Source: Oscillospiraceae bacterium (GTDB lineage Bacteria > Bacillota > Clostridia > Oscillospirales > Oscillospiraceae). From it: a DNA stretch of 64,000 nucleotides. Shown here piece by piece: positions 50,825 through 62,000 of the stretch; position 1 is the first letter of the stretch; each line of letters opens with the position of its first letter. The position numbers were made by a program, and so were the translations under genes. The stretch spans positions 62,001-126,000 of the forward strand of contig JAFYAU010000008.1 of assembly GCA_017540565.1 (NCBI GenBank). Reading direction: 5' to 3'. Below the pieces are notes generated by a model, which did not search any database, was not told the DNA's origin, and worked only from the letters and a program-made list of their open reading frames with translations.

Positions 50825-51334
50825 ATGAGGGGAAAGAGTTTTTCGGCGGCCGGAATGATCGTCAGCGCGCTGATCGTGATCTTCGGCATCCTGTTCATCG
50901 CGGGAGCACTGACGGAAGAGACCTACACGGCAGGAGGAGCCGGGATGTATGATTCCGGCTACGCGTCCTTCGGAGCGGATTTCTACACCTACGTATCCAA
51001 CAACGCCGCCGAGGCGGCGGCCGCCGGCCGCACGGCGGCATCCAACCTGGACGATATCTTCCATCTGGCCAGGACCTTCGGAGGGATCTTCCTGATCGGG
51101 TTCGGGCTCCTGGCCTTCTGCCTGTTCGGCATGAAATGGAGAGAATTCTCCGCTGAGCCGGCGGCAAAGGGACCGGAAGAGACCGCGCCTGCCGGGAACC
51201 GCCCGTGGACTACGCCGGAGCCTGAGCCCGCCGGACGCATCGACGTGGAGGAGAGCTGGATCGCAGGACCCGTTGCCGAAGTCACGGAGACTGTACAGAC
51301 CGCCGGAGAGGAAACGGCGGAACAGGATGGCTGA
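50825..51334 (+). CDS. small membrane protein of unknown function
   Basis: 169 residues with two hydrophobic segments (about 8-28 and 85-104) separated by a Gly/Tyr/Ala-rich loop (GGAGMYDSGYASFG), followed by a long acidic Pro-rich tail. I do not recognise the family. A GAGGAGG lies 9 nt before the ATG, so it is probably expressed. It follows the aminotransferase by 80 nt and could belong to the same transcript; that link is weak. Confidence 0.75.
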   Translation: MRGKSFSAAGMIVSALIVIFGILFIAGALTEETYTAGGAGMYDSGYASFGADFYTYVSNNAAEAAAAGRTAASNLDDIFHLARTFGGIFLIGFGLLAFCLFGMKWREFSAEPAAKGPEETAPAGNRPWTTPEPEPAGRIDVEESWIAGPVAEVTETVQTAGEETAEQDG

Positions 51335-51378
51335 CGAACGGAAAATGCCATATTGATTCCATCGGAAGAGGGCAGATG

Positions 51379-51408
51379 TTGACAGAAAAATCCGGACTGC
51401 TATATACT
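51379..51408 (+). promoter_or_regulatory. promoter of the YibE/F gene
   Basis: TTGACA, 18-nt spacer, TATACT (or 16 nt to TATATA). Confidence 0.75.
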
Positions 51409-51439
51409 CCGGGTAACTGAAGCGGGGGAGCGTGCGGCG

Positions 51440-52663
51440 ATGAAGAAAAAGCCGGAAAAGCTTCATATGGCCAATAAAAAAGCCAGCATCATCGTGCTGG
51501 CTGTTGCCGCGCTGATCTTTTCGGCTGCGGTCTTCCTGATCTATTCGCAGGATTACCTGAACGGCATCGAGGAGCATTTCACGGCGCACGCGGGCGGATT
51601 TCTGGAATTCGAGAGAGGGACCGTCCTGGAGATCCTCAGCGAGGAATTGAAGCCGGACGAAGGGGCGGAAGGCCATCTCCGCGGAAACCAGAAGCTGTCC
51701 GTCGTCATCCGGAGCGGGCGCTACAAGGGCGAGATTATGACGGCGAACAACTTCTTCGGCGCTATTATCGGGGTTCCCCTCGAAGTGGGGGACAGTGTGA
51801 TATTCACCGTCAAGACCCACGACGACGGCAGCCACATTGCCACCGTCCTGGAATTCAACCGTGTCCCGACGCTGGCCGTCTGCCTGCTGTTGTTTTTCGC
51901 GGTGATCGTTCTCGTCGGAGGACGCACGGGGGTGAAATCCCTGATCGGTCTCATATTCACGGCCGTCTGTCTTTTTGCGATCCTGATCCCGCTCCTTATC
52001 AAGGGAGCGCCGACCATCCTGACAACGTTTCTCGTCTGTGCCTATATTGCTGTCGTGAGCTTTACCGTCCTGGGCGGCGTGCACAGGAAGACCGTCAGCG
52101 CTTTTCTCGGGACGATGGCCGGCGTGCTGCTGGCGCTGCTGTTTGCGCTTGCGGCGCAGCACTTTGCCAAGATCGACGGCTACCGGCTGGATACCGCCGA
52201 AGAACTGCTCCAGATGAGATACTATGAGTCGCCCCTCCGTATAAGGGGACTGCTGGCAGCCGGCGTCATTATAAGCGCGCTGGGAGCGGTGATGGATGTG
52301 GCCATGAGCATCTCCTCCTCGCTGGAGGAGGTCCACGCGGCAAATCCGGCCATGACGGGGAAAGAACTGTTCCGTTCGGGAATGAACATAGGGCACGACA
52401 TGGCGGGAACGATGACCAATACGCTGATCCTGGCATTCCTGGGGTGCGAGTTCTCCTTCATCATCTTCCTTTACGCCCAGGGGCTCACATTCAGACGGCT
52501 GCTTTCGTCTCCGTTTGTCGGGATAGAGGCCATCAGCAGCCTTGCCTCCAGCATCGGCATGATACTGGCCATCCCGCTGACGGCCCTGATCGCGTCCGTC
52601 CTGATCGCGGGGAAGGACCGAAAGGGGAAAAACGGCGTGAGGAAAAAGAAAGCGAAGAGATGA
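51440..52663 (+). CDS. YibE/F family membrane protein
   Basis: 407 residues. One N-terminal membrane segment (IIVLAVAALIFSAAVFLIY), an extracytoplasmic domain of about 100 residues, then seven or so hydrophobic segments with the YibE/F signature: VPTLAVCLLLFFAVIVLVGG, VDVAMSISSSL-like VMDVAMSISSSLEEVH and RSGMNIGHDMAGTMTNTLIL. The family is widespread in Firmicutes; its function is unknown. Own promoter and terminator. Confidence 0.93.
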   Translation: MKKKPEKLHMANKKASIIVLAVAALIFSAAVFLIYSQDYLNGIEEHFTAHAGGFLEFERGTVLEILSEELKPDEGAEGHLRGNQKLSVVIRSGRYKGEIMTANNFFGAIIGVPLEVGDSVIFTVKTHDDGSHIATVLEFNRVPTLAVCLLLFFAVIVLVGGRTGVKSLIGLIFTAVCLFAILIPLLIKGAPTILTTFLVCAYIAVVSFTVLGGVHRKTVSAFLGTMAGVLLALLFALAAQHFAKIDGYRLDTAEELLQMRYYESPLRIRGLLAAGVIISALGAVMDVAMSISSSLEEVHAANPAMTGKELFRSGMNIGHDMAGTMTNTLILAFLGCEFSFIIFLYAQGLTFRRLLSSPFVGIEAISSLASSIGMILAIPLTALIASVLIAGKDRKGKNGVRKKKAKR

Positions 52664-52741
52664 TTTGGTCCGGAGTTAACAGGACAGACGGCGTTTGCGG
52701 ATCTGACGAAGGAAAATGCAAAGCGAACGAAGGATGAATAA

Positions 52742-52782
52742 CGCGGGAGAGAAAGGGACCGCCTTTCTCTCCCGCGGGTTTT
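52742..52782 (+). terminator. terminator of the YibE/F gene
   Basis: A 15-bp stem CGCGGGAGAGAAAGG/CCTTTCTCTCCCGCG with a 5-nt loop, then GGTTTTAT. Confidence 0.88.
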
Positions 52783-52792
52783 ATCCGGAGAA

Positions 52793-52826
52793 GACCGGGC
52801 ACGGCGTGACTGCGCCGTGCCCGGTC
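52793..52826 (-). terminator. terminator of the MerR-family gene
   Basis: A 14-bp stem GACCGGGCACGGCG/CGCCGTGCCCGGTC with a 6-nt loop; a short TTCTCC follows on the minus strand. Confidence 0.7.
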
Positions 52827-52871
52827 CCGAAGCTATATTCAGATGGGTGTATGTCTCTGCGTGCAGAGAGG

Positions 52872-53729
52872 TCAGGGAGAGTCAGAGGCCTGCGCCGGCG
52901 GGTTATCTTCCAGACGCATGACCGGGAAACCCATGCGGAAAAGGAGATGATCCGGCTGGCCAGATTCGAGGCTGCTTCGGGAGAGCAGGGGGAGGAGGAT
53001 CTCTCCTCCGAGCGGCCCAAGCGGCAGCAGACGTCGCCGGTAAGCCTCGACTCCGAGCATTTCGGCTTTTTCCAGCAAAGTGGAGTAATCTCCGTCCCAG
53101 AGGAAGGAAAGGATCGTCTGCGGCGGATAGGTGACAATATCCTCGCCGGGGGGGTCCAGCGTCGGTATGCAGAAGGTGTACAGGTAGGGAACGTCCGGAG
53201 AGAAACAGCCGTGAAGGATGTCCGTGCGGTCCGTGGAGATGAAGATGCCCCGGGACTGATCCAGACGTACGCCTCTTTCCACGGCTTCTCCCAGCGTTTT
53301 CTGTCCGAATACCCTCAGATTTTCAGCGCCGCCCTTCATGATGCAGTTCTTCATGAAGTAGTTTCGTGCGGGAGACTCGAGCAGGCTGGGAGAGAAATCG
53401 GAAACGCCCTCCGCCAGCCGACGGAGGATCCAGAGGGTCTTGTTCAGATTAAGGACCCGCGCCTCCATGTCCTCGAGAAGGGGCGTGGCGTCTGACGGGT
53501 TTTCCAGATGCAGACGGATCAGATCCGTCGTGAATCCGAGACTGCGGAGATACAGGACCTGCCGGACGCGGAGAAGATCGTCCACGCTGTAGTACCGGTA
53601 TCCGCTGTCCGGATCCTTGTGAGCGGGGGACAACAGACCGTCTTCCTCCATGCGCAGGATCGTCGCCCGGCTGACGGAGCAGGCTTTTGCCAGCTGGCCG
53701 ATTTTAAATAAATATTCCTCGTTCTTCAT
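52872..53729 (-). CDS. MerR family transcriptional activator (BmrR/Mta-like)
   Basis: 285 residues from the ATG at 53729 (AGGAGG upstream). The N-terminal winged helix is LFKIGQLAKACSVSRATILRME, then GYRYYSVDDLLRVRQVLYLRSLG, followed by a dimerisation coiled-coil of about 40 residues and a C-terminal domain of about 165 residues resembling a GyrI-like effector-binding domain (weakly supported). MerR proteins bind a palindrome in an over-long spacer and untwist it to activate transcription. Such a promoter faces away from this gene at 53814-53844, so it is the likely target. Inducer unknown. Confidence 0.88.
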   Translation of the reverse strand: MKNEEYLFKIGQLAKACSVSRATILRMEEDGLLSPAHKDPDSGYRYYSVDDLLRVRQVLYLRSLGFTTDLIRLHLENPSDATPLLEDMEARVLNLNKTLWILRRLAEGVSDFSPSLLESPARNYFMKNCIMKGGAENLRVFGQKTLGEAVERGVRLDQSRGIFISTDRTDILHGCFSPDVPYLYTFCIPTLDPPGEDIVTYPPQTILSFLWDGDYSTLLEKAEMLGVEAYRRRLLPLGPLGGEILLPLLSRSSLESGQPDHLLFRMGFPVMRLEDNPPAQASDSP

Positions 53730-53813
53730 CGCATACCTCCTGCAGAAGATGTGTGATTGCAAAAAAAGTGAAAAAACTTCGGGGAAAAGTAACCTTTTGT
53801 GTCAATTCGGTAG

Positions 53814-53844
53814 TTGACTTGTCCACTGGTGGACAGGATACAAT
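53814..53844 (+). promoter_or_regulatory. MerR-type promoter with 19-nt spacer and dyad operator
   Basis: TTGACT, 19-nt spacer, TACAAT. The spacer holds the perfect dyad TGTCCAC-TG-GTGGACA (53820-53835). A 19-nt spacer filled by a palindrome is the hallmark of MerR-activated promoters (compare BmrR). It should drive the secreted protein gene at 53984, with a leader of about 130 nt. Confidence 0.82.
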
Positions 53845-53983
53845 GCATAATGTATTACTTTTATTCAGAAAAGTCAATAAAATAAAGAGGAAGAGGACAG
53901 AGATTCGGCTGTTGAAGGGAGGATCTGCGTACGGCTACCGGGTCGCTATTTATTTGCGGAAAAACAGGAGGTTAGAGAACAAA

Positions 53984-55909
53984 ATGAAGAAAAGAGCGAC
54001 AGCGTTACTGCTGATATTGCTCATGGTCGTCAGCCTGATGCCTGCGTTGGGAGCAGGGGCACTGGCGGCAGGAGAAGAAACATACAAGTTGGCTACAGAG
54101 ATGATAGCAGCTGGCGACAAAGTGATTATCGCTAATAGTAACTCTGGAAGCATCTACATCTACTCAAATGGAGGAGACAGTAATAGTAAGACTGTCCAGG
54201 TTTCCGGCGATAGTGTAACGATTGATCCTACCGGAGTAGAGTTCACAGTTGTAGCACAGGATAATAATGCAATTGCTTTTGAGCAGGATGGCAAATATAT
54301 GTGCTTCAGGTCTGGAAAACTGACAATGGATTCGGATCCTTCATACAGGCCTTGGAAATATGACATAGACACTCATCATTTAACATGTGTAGTTAGTAAC
54401 AGCACATACTATTTGAGATATAGTAGTTCTAGTTCCGCTTTTCAAGGGTCTACAAGCACAGGGAATATTTACTTTTTCGTGAAACAGAATGGCTCTGGTA
54501 GTGATGATCCCATTGCCGTGACTGGAGTTTCGCTGGACAAGACGGAACTGAAGTTGGAAGAGGGGGAAACTGCGACTCTCAAGGCATCAGTATCTCCGGG
54601 CAACGCTACATACAAGGCAGTTAGTTGGAGCAGCGATAAAACAACTGTAGCCACGGTAGATGATAACGGGAAGGTTACAGCTGTTGCGGAAGGCACGGCT
54701 ACCATCACGGTCACGACTGAGGATGGCAACAAGACGGCAACCTGCGCCGTGACTGTGACGAAAGCAACAGAAAAGCCTACCTATCAGCTGGTTGACGAAC
54801 CTGAGGACGGCGGGGAGTATCTGATCGTCAGTTCGAACAGTGCAGGAAGCGCCTATGCGCTGAAGAACCCCGGCGGTACTTCTGCTGGCGCGGCTATGGA
54901 CAGCACATCCGTGACAATCGGAGCTGACGGAATTGTAAAGACCGCCGATACAGATGTCATTTGGACAGTTACGAAAAATGGTGCCGGGTTCAATCTGAAG
55001 AATGGTACAGATACGCTGGAAGGGAAGAGCGGCGACGTAAAAATCTTCAACAGCGTCCAATATGCAGATCGGTACTGGACATATACAGAGAATCAGTTGA
55101 AGCATAATGGGGGAAATAACACCTATATCGTCTATTATGACAATGGGTTTAAGGCAACTTACAACTCATCAACTGAAAAAGTCTACTTCTATGAAAAGGT
55201 CAGCGAAAGCACAGATCCCGTCGCCGTGACTGGAGTTGAACTGGATAAAGGAACCATGGCGCTGACAGTCGGCGGAACCGGAACTCTCACAGCGACGGTT
55301 GCTCCGGAAGATGCCGCGAACAAGAATGTGACCTGGAGCAGCAGCGATACGGCCGTAGCTACAGTAGACAATGGCATAGTCACAGCTGTTGCGGCTGGTA
55401 CAGCCACGATCACGGTAACGACTGAGGACGGAAATAAGACAGCTACCTGTGATGTGACCGTTACTGCCCCGCAGGAAATTGAATCTTCCGTCATCGAACT
55501 GATGAAGCTGAAGAACAATTCCTCTGTCTGGCTGATTCAGGTTGAGGCGGAAGCCGGCAAGGGATTCACATATAAAGGAACTGCCATGGTCTGGTCCTCC
55601 CGTTACGAAGCTTATGTTATCGCCGTTGAAAGCGCAACAAAGCCGGAGCCGGTTGCTGCAGACTTCGCGGCAGCGGGTGACGCTGCGGCAGCTGTCGAAT
55701 ATCCGGCAGCCAATGATGCCAACGGAAGCAAAAAGGTAGATATGGCCGATGTTCAGTACATATACAACCTGTACAGCGGCAAGTATGAGACTCTGGAAGC
55801 TGCCGGAGACGTGACAAAAGTCCTGGGTGCAGATATTAACGGCGACGGTGTGATCGACAGCAAAGACGCAACGCCGATCCTCACCGCCCTCAGAGGGGCT
55901 CAGGCTTAA
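53984..55909 (+). CDS. secreted protein with BIG2 Ig-like domains and C-terminal dockerin-like repeats
   Basis: 641 residues; AGGAGG 12 nt before the ATG. Signal peptide MKKRATALLLILLMVVSL to ALAAG. Two copies of a beta domain (about 33-165 and 265-395) alternate with two Ig-like BIG2 domains: VTGVSLDKTELKLEEGETATL and VTGVELDKGTMALTVGGTGTL, each ending TATITVTTEDGNKTATC. The C-terminus has NDANGSKKVDMADVQYIYN and GADINGDGVIDSKDATPIL, a pair of dockerin-type Ca-binding loops. No enzyme domain is recognised. DNA is clearly AT-richer than its neighbours in the first 1.2 kb. It may be attached to the surface or a cohesin. MerR-type promoter upstream. Confidence 0.85.
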   Translation: MKKRATALLLILLMVVSLMPALGAGALAAGEETYKLATEMIAAGDKVIIANSNSGSIYIYSNGGDSNSKTVQVSGDSVTIDPTGVEFTVVAQDNNAIAFEQDGKYMCFRSGKLTMDSDPSYRPWKYDIDTHHLTCVVSNSTYYLRYSSSSSAFQGSTSTGNIYFFVKQNGSGSDDPIAVTGVSLDKTELKLEEGETATLKASVSPGNATYKAVSWSSDKTTVATVDDNGKVTAVAEGTATITVTTEDGNKTATCAVTVTKATEKPTYQLVDEPEDGGEYLIVSSNSAGSAYALKNPGGTSAGAAMDSTSVTIGADGIVKTADTDVIWTVTKNGAGFNLKNGTDTLEGKSGDVKIFNSVQYADRYWTYTENQLKHNGGNNTYIVYYDNGFKATYNSSTEKVYFYEKVSESTDPVAVTGVELDKGTMALTVGGTGTLTATVAPEDAANKNVTWSSSDTAVATVDNGIVTAVAAGTATITVTTEDGNKTATCDVTVTAPQEIESSVIELMKLKNNSSVWLIQVEAEAGKGFTYKGTAMVWSSRYEAYVIAVESATKPEPVAADFAAAGDAAAAVEYPAANDANGSKKVDMADVQYIYNLYSGKYETLEAAGDVTKVLGADINGDGVIDSKDATPILTALRGAQA

Positions 55910-56005
55910 GCCGGAACGGAGGCCTTAGGGCGGACGGATCCAAGCGGCGTACCGGTCTTCATCCGGAACCGCCGGCCGGTCGGAATCAAGCCGGCCGGAA
56001 TGAGG

Positions 56006-56046
56006 GAAACATACAGATTATCAAATTACCATCTTTGGTATGTTTC
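56006..56046 (+). other. inverted repeat in the leader of the large surface protein gene
   Basis: GAAACATAC (56006-56014) and GTATGTTTC (56038-56046), 9 bp with a 23-nt loop, just before the ribosome binding site GGAGG. The gap 55910-56072 shows a CCGGCCGG-rich inverted repeat but no clear promoter, so the gene may be read from the upstream promoter. Confidence 0.5.
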
Positions 56047-56072
56047 ATAGACTATTGGAGGAAAGAGACTAC

Positions 56073-59000
56073 ATGAAGAAAAGACTTTTATCAGTCCTTC
56101 TGATCCTTGTGCTGCTGTTCAGCCTGGTTCCCGGCACAGCTGTCTTTGCGCAGACTGCTGACGGGAAGCCGGCGGAGATCTCCGTGCCGGCGGAACAGCA
56201 GGCGGAAGGGGACGGTGCCTCCCTGCGGGCGGCGAAGACAAAAACCGTCCTGACGTTCACGTCGGACATCCATAACAGCAGCAACAATACTGCCGCAAAC
56301 CGGCTTGACAAGTGGCTGGATTTTGTCGCCGAAGAATACGGCGGCATCGATGCCATGGGATTCTGCGGTGACATGGGTCAAGCCTCTGGAAGTGGGAGCA
56401 CCTGGTGGGGATACGTTAACAGCGTCATGACGGTCGCCGAGAATGACGTTGACCAGGTAGTGTATACCACCGGCAATCATGAATTCATGAACGGCAGCTT
56501 CACTCCCACGGCAAATGCGCAGACGCGCAAATATATAATAGGTGAAGAGGCAATCAACGCTTCAGACTACCGGATATTCTGTCTGGGCACCGATAACTGG
56601 GACAACTATCGGGATCACTATTCATCCTCCCAGATTTCGGGACTGCGTGATTATCTGAACAGCACGGGCACGGATAAGCCCATAATCATTCTCACTCATT
56701 TTCCGATTCATCACTTTTCCAGCCGGACGACGGACAACGCGGACCAGGTCATCGATGTTCTGAACGCCGCCGCTGATGAGGGGCGGACGATCGTACTGCT
56801 GTGGGGACACAACCACACGATGTCCGATTCCAACTATGACCAGGTGTTCGCACCCGGCTCAAAGGTGGAGTACGCGAGCGGGAAGACCAAGGAGATCAGT
56901 TTCTATCACATGGCGGCCGGGTGCATGAGCGACTCTGAGTACAATAGTGCCAGCGCATCCGTCAAGGGCAAGGGTCTTGTTATCACCATCGACAGCGACA
57001 AAAAGCTGGACTTTGCCTACTATGACGCCAACGGAAACAACGTCACCGAGGACGACAGCGGCAACCCGCCGGACAATCCGGGCGGCGGCGATGATCCCAC
57101 TCCTTCCACCGCCAGCTATTACGAGATCCCCGACGGGGACTACTATATCGAGTCGGACGACCATTACTTCCTGACGACTCAAGCCGGCGATACCTATACG
57201 AACGGCGGCGGCTCGAATCAGGCGGAGTACAACTATGTCGGTCTTAAGGGCGTCGCTGACAGGGAGGCTGGGCAGAAGTGGACGTTCGAGAAGGACGAGG
57301 AAACGGGCGGTTACTACATCTACGTGCCGACCGCGGCCAAAGCCGGTTTCCAGTATCTGAATGCCACCTACGAATCCAACGAATCCGGCGGATATAACGG
57401 GACGCTGAAGGTCGACGAGACTCCGGACATCTGGATCATCGTATCCAACGGGAACGGCGGCCTGATCCTGAAGAGTACCAACGCTTCCAAGACTGCCACG
57501 GAGGACAAGTATCTGTCCCACGGCAACGGAAGCAATTCGGATTCGAATACCTTCACGGTGCGCTCCAACAACAGCAACAACACCGCTACGACGATCGCCT
57601 ACTTTGATGAGACCGGTGCCGAGGTTAAACCGACGGCCGCTGAAGGCGGAGACACCCCGGTCGATCCTACGACAGGCGATACGGTCAGCATCACCCCGAG
57701 CACCAGCAATCCGGAGGAATCGATAAAAATCAACGTCGGGGATACCCTGACCATCAGGGTGACGAACGGTTCTTCGAACAGCGGCTATGATTATACTGCA
57801 ACGCTTAGCAAGAGCGGTATCGCAGAGATTCAGGGAAATGCCACTATCACCATTGCACAAGGCGGCACCGGTACGTTCACCGTGAAAGGCATTGCGGAAG
57901 GCGCTGTCGACATCAACATTCAGAACAACCAGTCCAGCAGTCAGTATGCGAGGAAAGGCGTCATCCACCTGACGGTCGGCGAGGGAGGTTCCACCCCGGT
58001 CGATCCTCCGGCAGGCGATACGGTGACCATCACCCCCAGTACTGACAATCCCGAGGAATCGATCAAGATCAACGTCGGCGATACCCTGACCGTCAACGTG
58101 AAGAACGGTTCTTCCAACAGCGCTTATGATTTCACCGCAACGTCCGGCGACACCGGTATCGCGGCGATTCAGGGCAATGCCACTATCAACATTGCGGCCG
58201 GCGGCACCGGCACAATCACGGTAAAAGGCGTGGCAGCCGGCACCGTCGACATCACCATTCAGAACGAGAATACCTACGGCAGCCAGTACGTAAGAAAAGG
58301 CGTCATCCATCTGACGGTGGCGGACAGCCAGGTGGAGCCTCCCACCCCTGCGGGAGACTTCAGCCTGGAGATCTCCGGTCCCGAGACCGCAGAAGTGAAC
58401 GATGAAGTCGCCTATAAACTGGATCTGTCCAGCGACAACTACGAAAAATTCGCCGCGGCGGACATTACCCTGACCTATGATACGGCCCGCCTGACGGTGA
58501 AGACTCTGCCGACGGGCGCGGAGGATTCCAACGGAACGATCCGCCTGCTCGACTACGGCGAGGACAAGGATGTCGGAAAGGCCATCTACACGTTCACGTT
58601 CACGGCCAAGGCCGACGGCAACGCCACGGTGACCGTGACGAAAGCGGCCTTCCTGCCCGGCGAGCTCGCCGCAACTACCGACATGATCGATGCGACGCTG
58701 ACCGCAGCTTCGATCACGACGGAGATCGGCCATGACTGGGGCGAGGCGGAATGGACCTGGACGGGCAACGACACCGACGGCTATACCGCCGCTACGGTGA
58801 CGTACACCTGCAAGAACGATCCCGACCATATCTATACCGACGCGGCTACCGTGACCAGCCAGACCACACAGCCTACGGCCACGACGGCCGGCAAGACGGT
58901 CTGGACGGCCACGGCCGAGGATCCCAGCGGGAACACCGTCACCGACACCAAGGAAGTGACGCTCCCCGCCACGGGCTATACCTACAAGGATCCCGTATAC

Positions 59001-62000
59001 ACCTGGACAAAGGAAACGGACACCTACAAGGTGACTGCGCTCAAGGAGTGCAACGAGGATTCCGCGCAGAACATCACCGAGACGGTCGACGCAGTCTTCA
59101 GCGTGACCACGGCGGCCACCTGCGAGGCGGCCGGCGCCGGCGTCTGGACGGCGACCTTCACGAACAGTGCGTTCACGGCGCAGAGCAGGGACGAAACGAT
59201 CCCCGCCCTCGGACATGACTGGGGCGCGCCCGTATTCGACTGGGCGGAGGACGGCAGCAGCGTGACGGCTACCCGCACCTGCGCCAACGATGCGGCGCAC
59301 AAAGAGTCCGAGACGGTCCAGACCACGTCCCAGAAGACGAAGGATCCGACCTGCGACCAGAAGGGTGAGACCACCTATACCGCGGTATTCCAGAATGCGG
59401 CCTTCGGAACGCAGACGAAAGTCATCGCGGATATCGACGCCCTCGGACATGACTGGGGCGATGCCACGTACGCGTGGACGGACGGCAATGCCGAGGTCGT
59501 GGCGACCCGGTTCTGCGGAAGGGACAGGACCCATGTGGAGACCGAGATCGCCGAAGCCACGTCCAATGTGACGAAAGAGGCGACCTGCGAAGAAAAGGGA
59601 GAGACGACCTGGACGGCGACCTTCACGAACGAAGCCTTCGTGACCCAGACGAAGACGGAAGCCAACATCCCGGCTCTCGGCCACAGCTGGGGAGAACCCA
59701 CGTATGTGTGGGCAGACGACAACAGCACCGTGACGGCGACCCGCGTGTGCGCCCATGACGCTGAGCACGTGCAGACCGAAGTGGCAGAGACCACGTCCAA
59801 GGTGACGAAGGAAGCGACCTGCGAGATCGCAGGCGAAACAACCTGGACGGCCACGTTCAGGAACGAAGCCTTTACGGCCCAGACGAAGACGGAGGCCAAC
59901 CTGCCCGCCATCGGCCACGACTGGGACGAGCCGACCTACGGATGGTTTGCGGACAACAGCAAGGTAACGGCGGTCCGCGTCTGCAAGAACAACTCCTTAC
60001 ACATCGATATGGAAGTCGCGCAGACCACGGCCGAGGTGACGAAGCCCGCCACCTGCGAGGCCGGCGGCGAGACGACATATACCGCTGTCTTCGAGAACGA
60101 AGCCTTTACGACCCAGACGAAGACGGAAGCCAACCTGGCTCCGCTGGGTCACGAATGGGGAGAGCCCGTCTGGACCTGGGAGGAGGATTACTCCGGCGCG
60201 ACGGCGACCTGGACCTGCGCTCACGACAGCAGCCACGTCCACACGGACGAGGCGACGGTGAAATCCGTGAAGGTGGATCCGACACCCGAGGAGGACGGGA
60301 GCATCACCTACACGGCCACGGCGACAGGACCGGCCGACGAAACGGTCACCGACGTCAAGGTCGTGACGGTCCCGGCTTCCGGCTACACCTATGCGGAGCC
60401 CACCTATGAGTGGCTCGCCATCAGGGATGAAACCGGAAAGGTCATCGGTTACAAAGTCATCGCCGAGAGCGTGTGCAACGAGGACGAGAACAGGAACATC
60501 ACCGAGGTCGCGGAAGCGGTCTACGCCGTAACAGCGGAACCCGGCTGCGAGACCGAGGGCGAAGGGACCTGGACGGCGGCCTTCAAGAACACCGCGTTCA
60601 CGACTCAGACTAAGAAAGAAGCCATCCCCGTTGCCGGCCATGTATGGGGCGAAGCCGCCTACAAGTGGGCCGAGGACAACAGCAGCGTGACTGCGACCCG
60701 CGTGTGCGCCAACGACGCCTCCCACGCGGAGACCGAGACGGCGAAGACGACGGCCGAGATCACGAAGGCGGCGACCTGCGAGGAGGCCGGAGAGACGACC
60801 TACACGGCCGAATTCGAAAATGAAACTTTCGAGAAGCAGACCAAGACGGTCGCGGACGTCCCGGCCATCGGCCATAAGTGGGGAGAGCCGTCCTGGACGT
60901 GGGCAGAGGATTACAGCACCGCAACGGCGACCTTCGTCTGCGGGAACGACGAAACCCACAAGGAGACGGTCGAAGCCGTTATCACCGGACCTGCGGATGC
61001 CGTTTACACGGCCACGGTCACCGGCCCCGACGGCAAGCAGTACACCGACACCTCCGCGGTCTTCGAGCTGACCTACGACGCCAACGGCGGCACCGGAGAG
61101 ATGGAGAAGCAGACCGGAACGGTCCTGGCCGTGAGCGAGAACGCTTTCGTCAACGAGGGCAGCGAGTTCACCGGCTGGAACACGGCGGCCGACGGCAGCG
61201 GCACCGCCTACGCGGCGGGCGACACCGTCACCCTGACGGCGGACCTGACCCTGTACGCGCAGTGGAACCTCCTCGGCCAGAAGCCGGAGTTCCGCTCCCA
61301 GTCCCTGGTCCTGTCCGGGCAGATCGGACTGAACTTCTACCTCAATCTGCCCGCCATCAGCGGCGTGGACTACGAAGAGAGCTACATGGAGTTCACGATC
61401 GGCGGCAAGGGCGGCACCACGACCTACGCCAACTTTGACAGAAACAACACCAACAGCAGCGGCAAGTACTACGGCTTCACCTGCTACGTCAATTCGATCC
61501 AGATGGCCGACGTCATCACGGCGACCTTCCATTACGGAAACGGCCAGACGGTGACGAAGGAATACTCCGTGGCGCAGTACATCAGGTTCTTCGACGAGCA
61601 TGCCGATTCGTTCAACGCCAAGACGATCCGGCTGACGCACGCCATCGCGGACTTCGGTCACTACGCGCAGATCTACCTGTCCTCCATCAACGACTGGACG
61701 ATCGGCAAGGATTACGCGGAGATGAGCCTGTACTATGCCAAGAGCTACGACTTCGAGGCGCTCAAACCCGAGGTGCAGCAGTACGCGTTCGCCAAGGATC
61801 TGGGCAGCTCCAAGGTGACGAAGGCCACCTACAAGCTCCACCTGGATTCCTCCACGACGGTAGACGTGTTCCTGACGGTTCCGAAGGGCACGGCCCTGAC
61901 GGCGTCGACGACCTACGACGGCAAGACGTACAAAGCGGAGCTGCAGAGCGACGGCCGGTATATGATCCGGATCCCGGACATCTCTGCCCACAAGCTGGGC

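Noticed and set aside
56859-59918. 1019-codon minus-strand open frame
   Set aside because: Mirror of the repeat-rich surface protein gene; no ribosome binding site or recognisable domain.
58728-61062. CRISPR-like repeats
   Set aside because: The repeats are in frame, about 75 codons long, diverged and encode a protein stalk; no short identical repeats with unique spacers.
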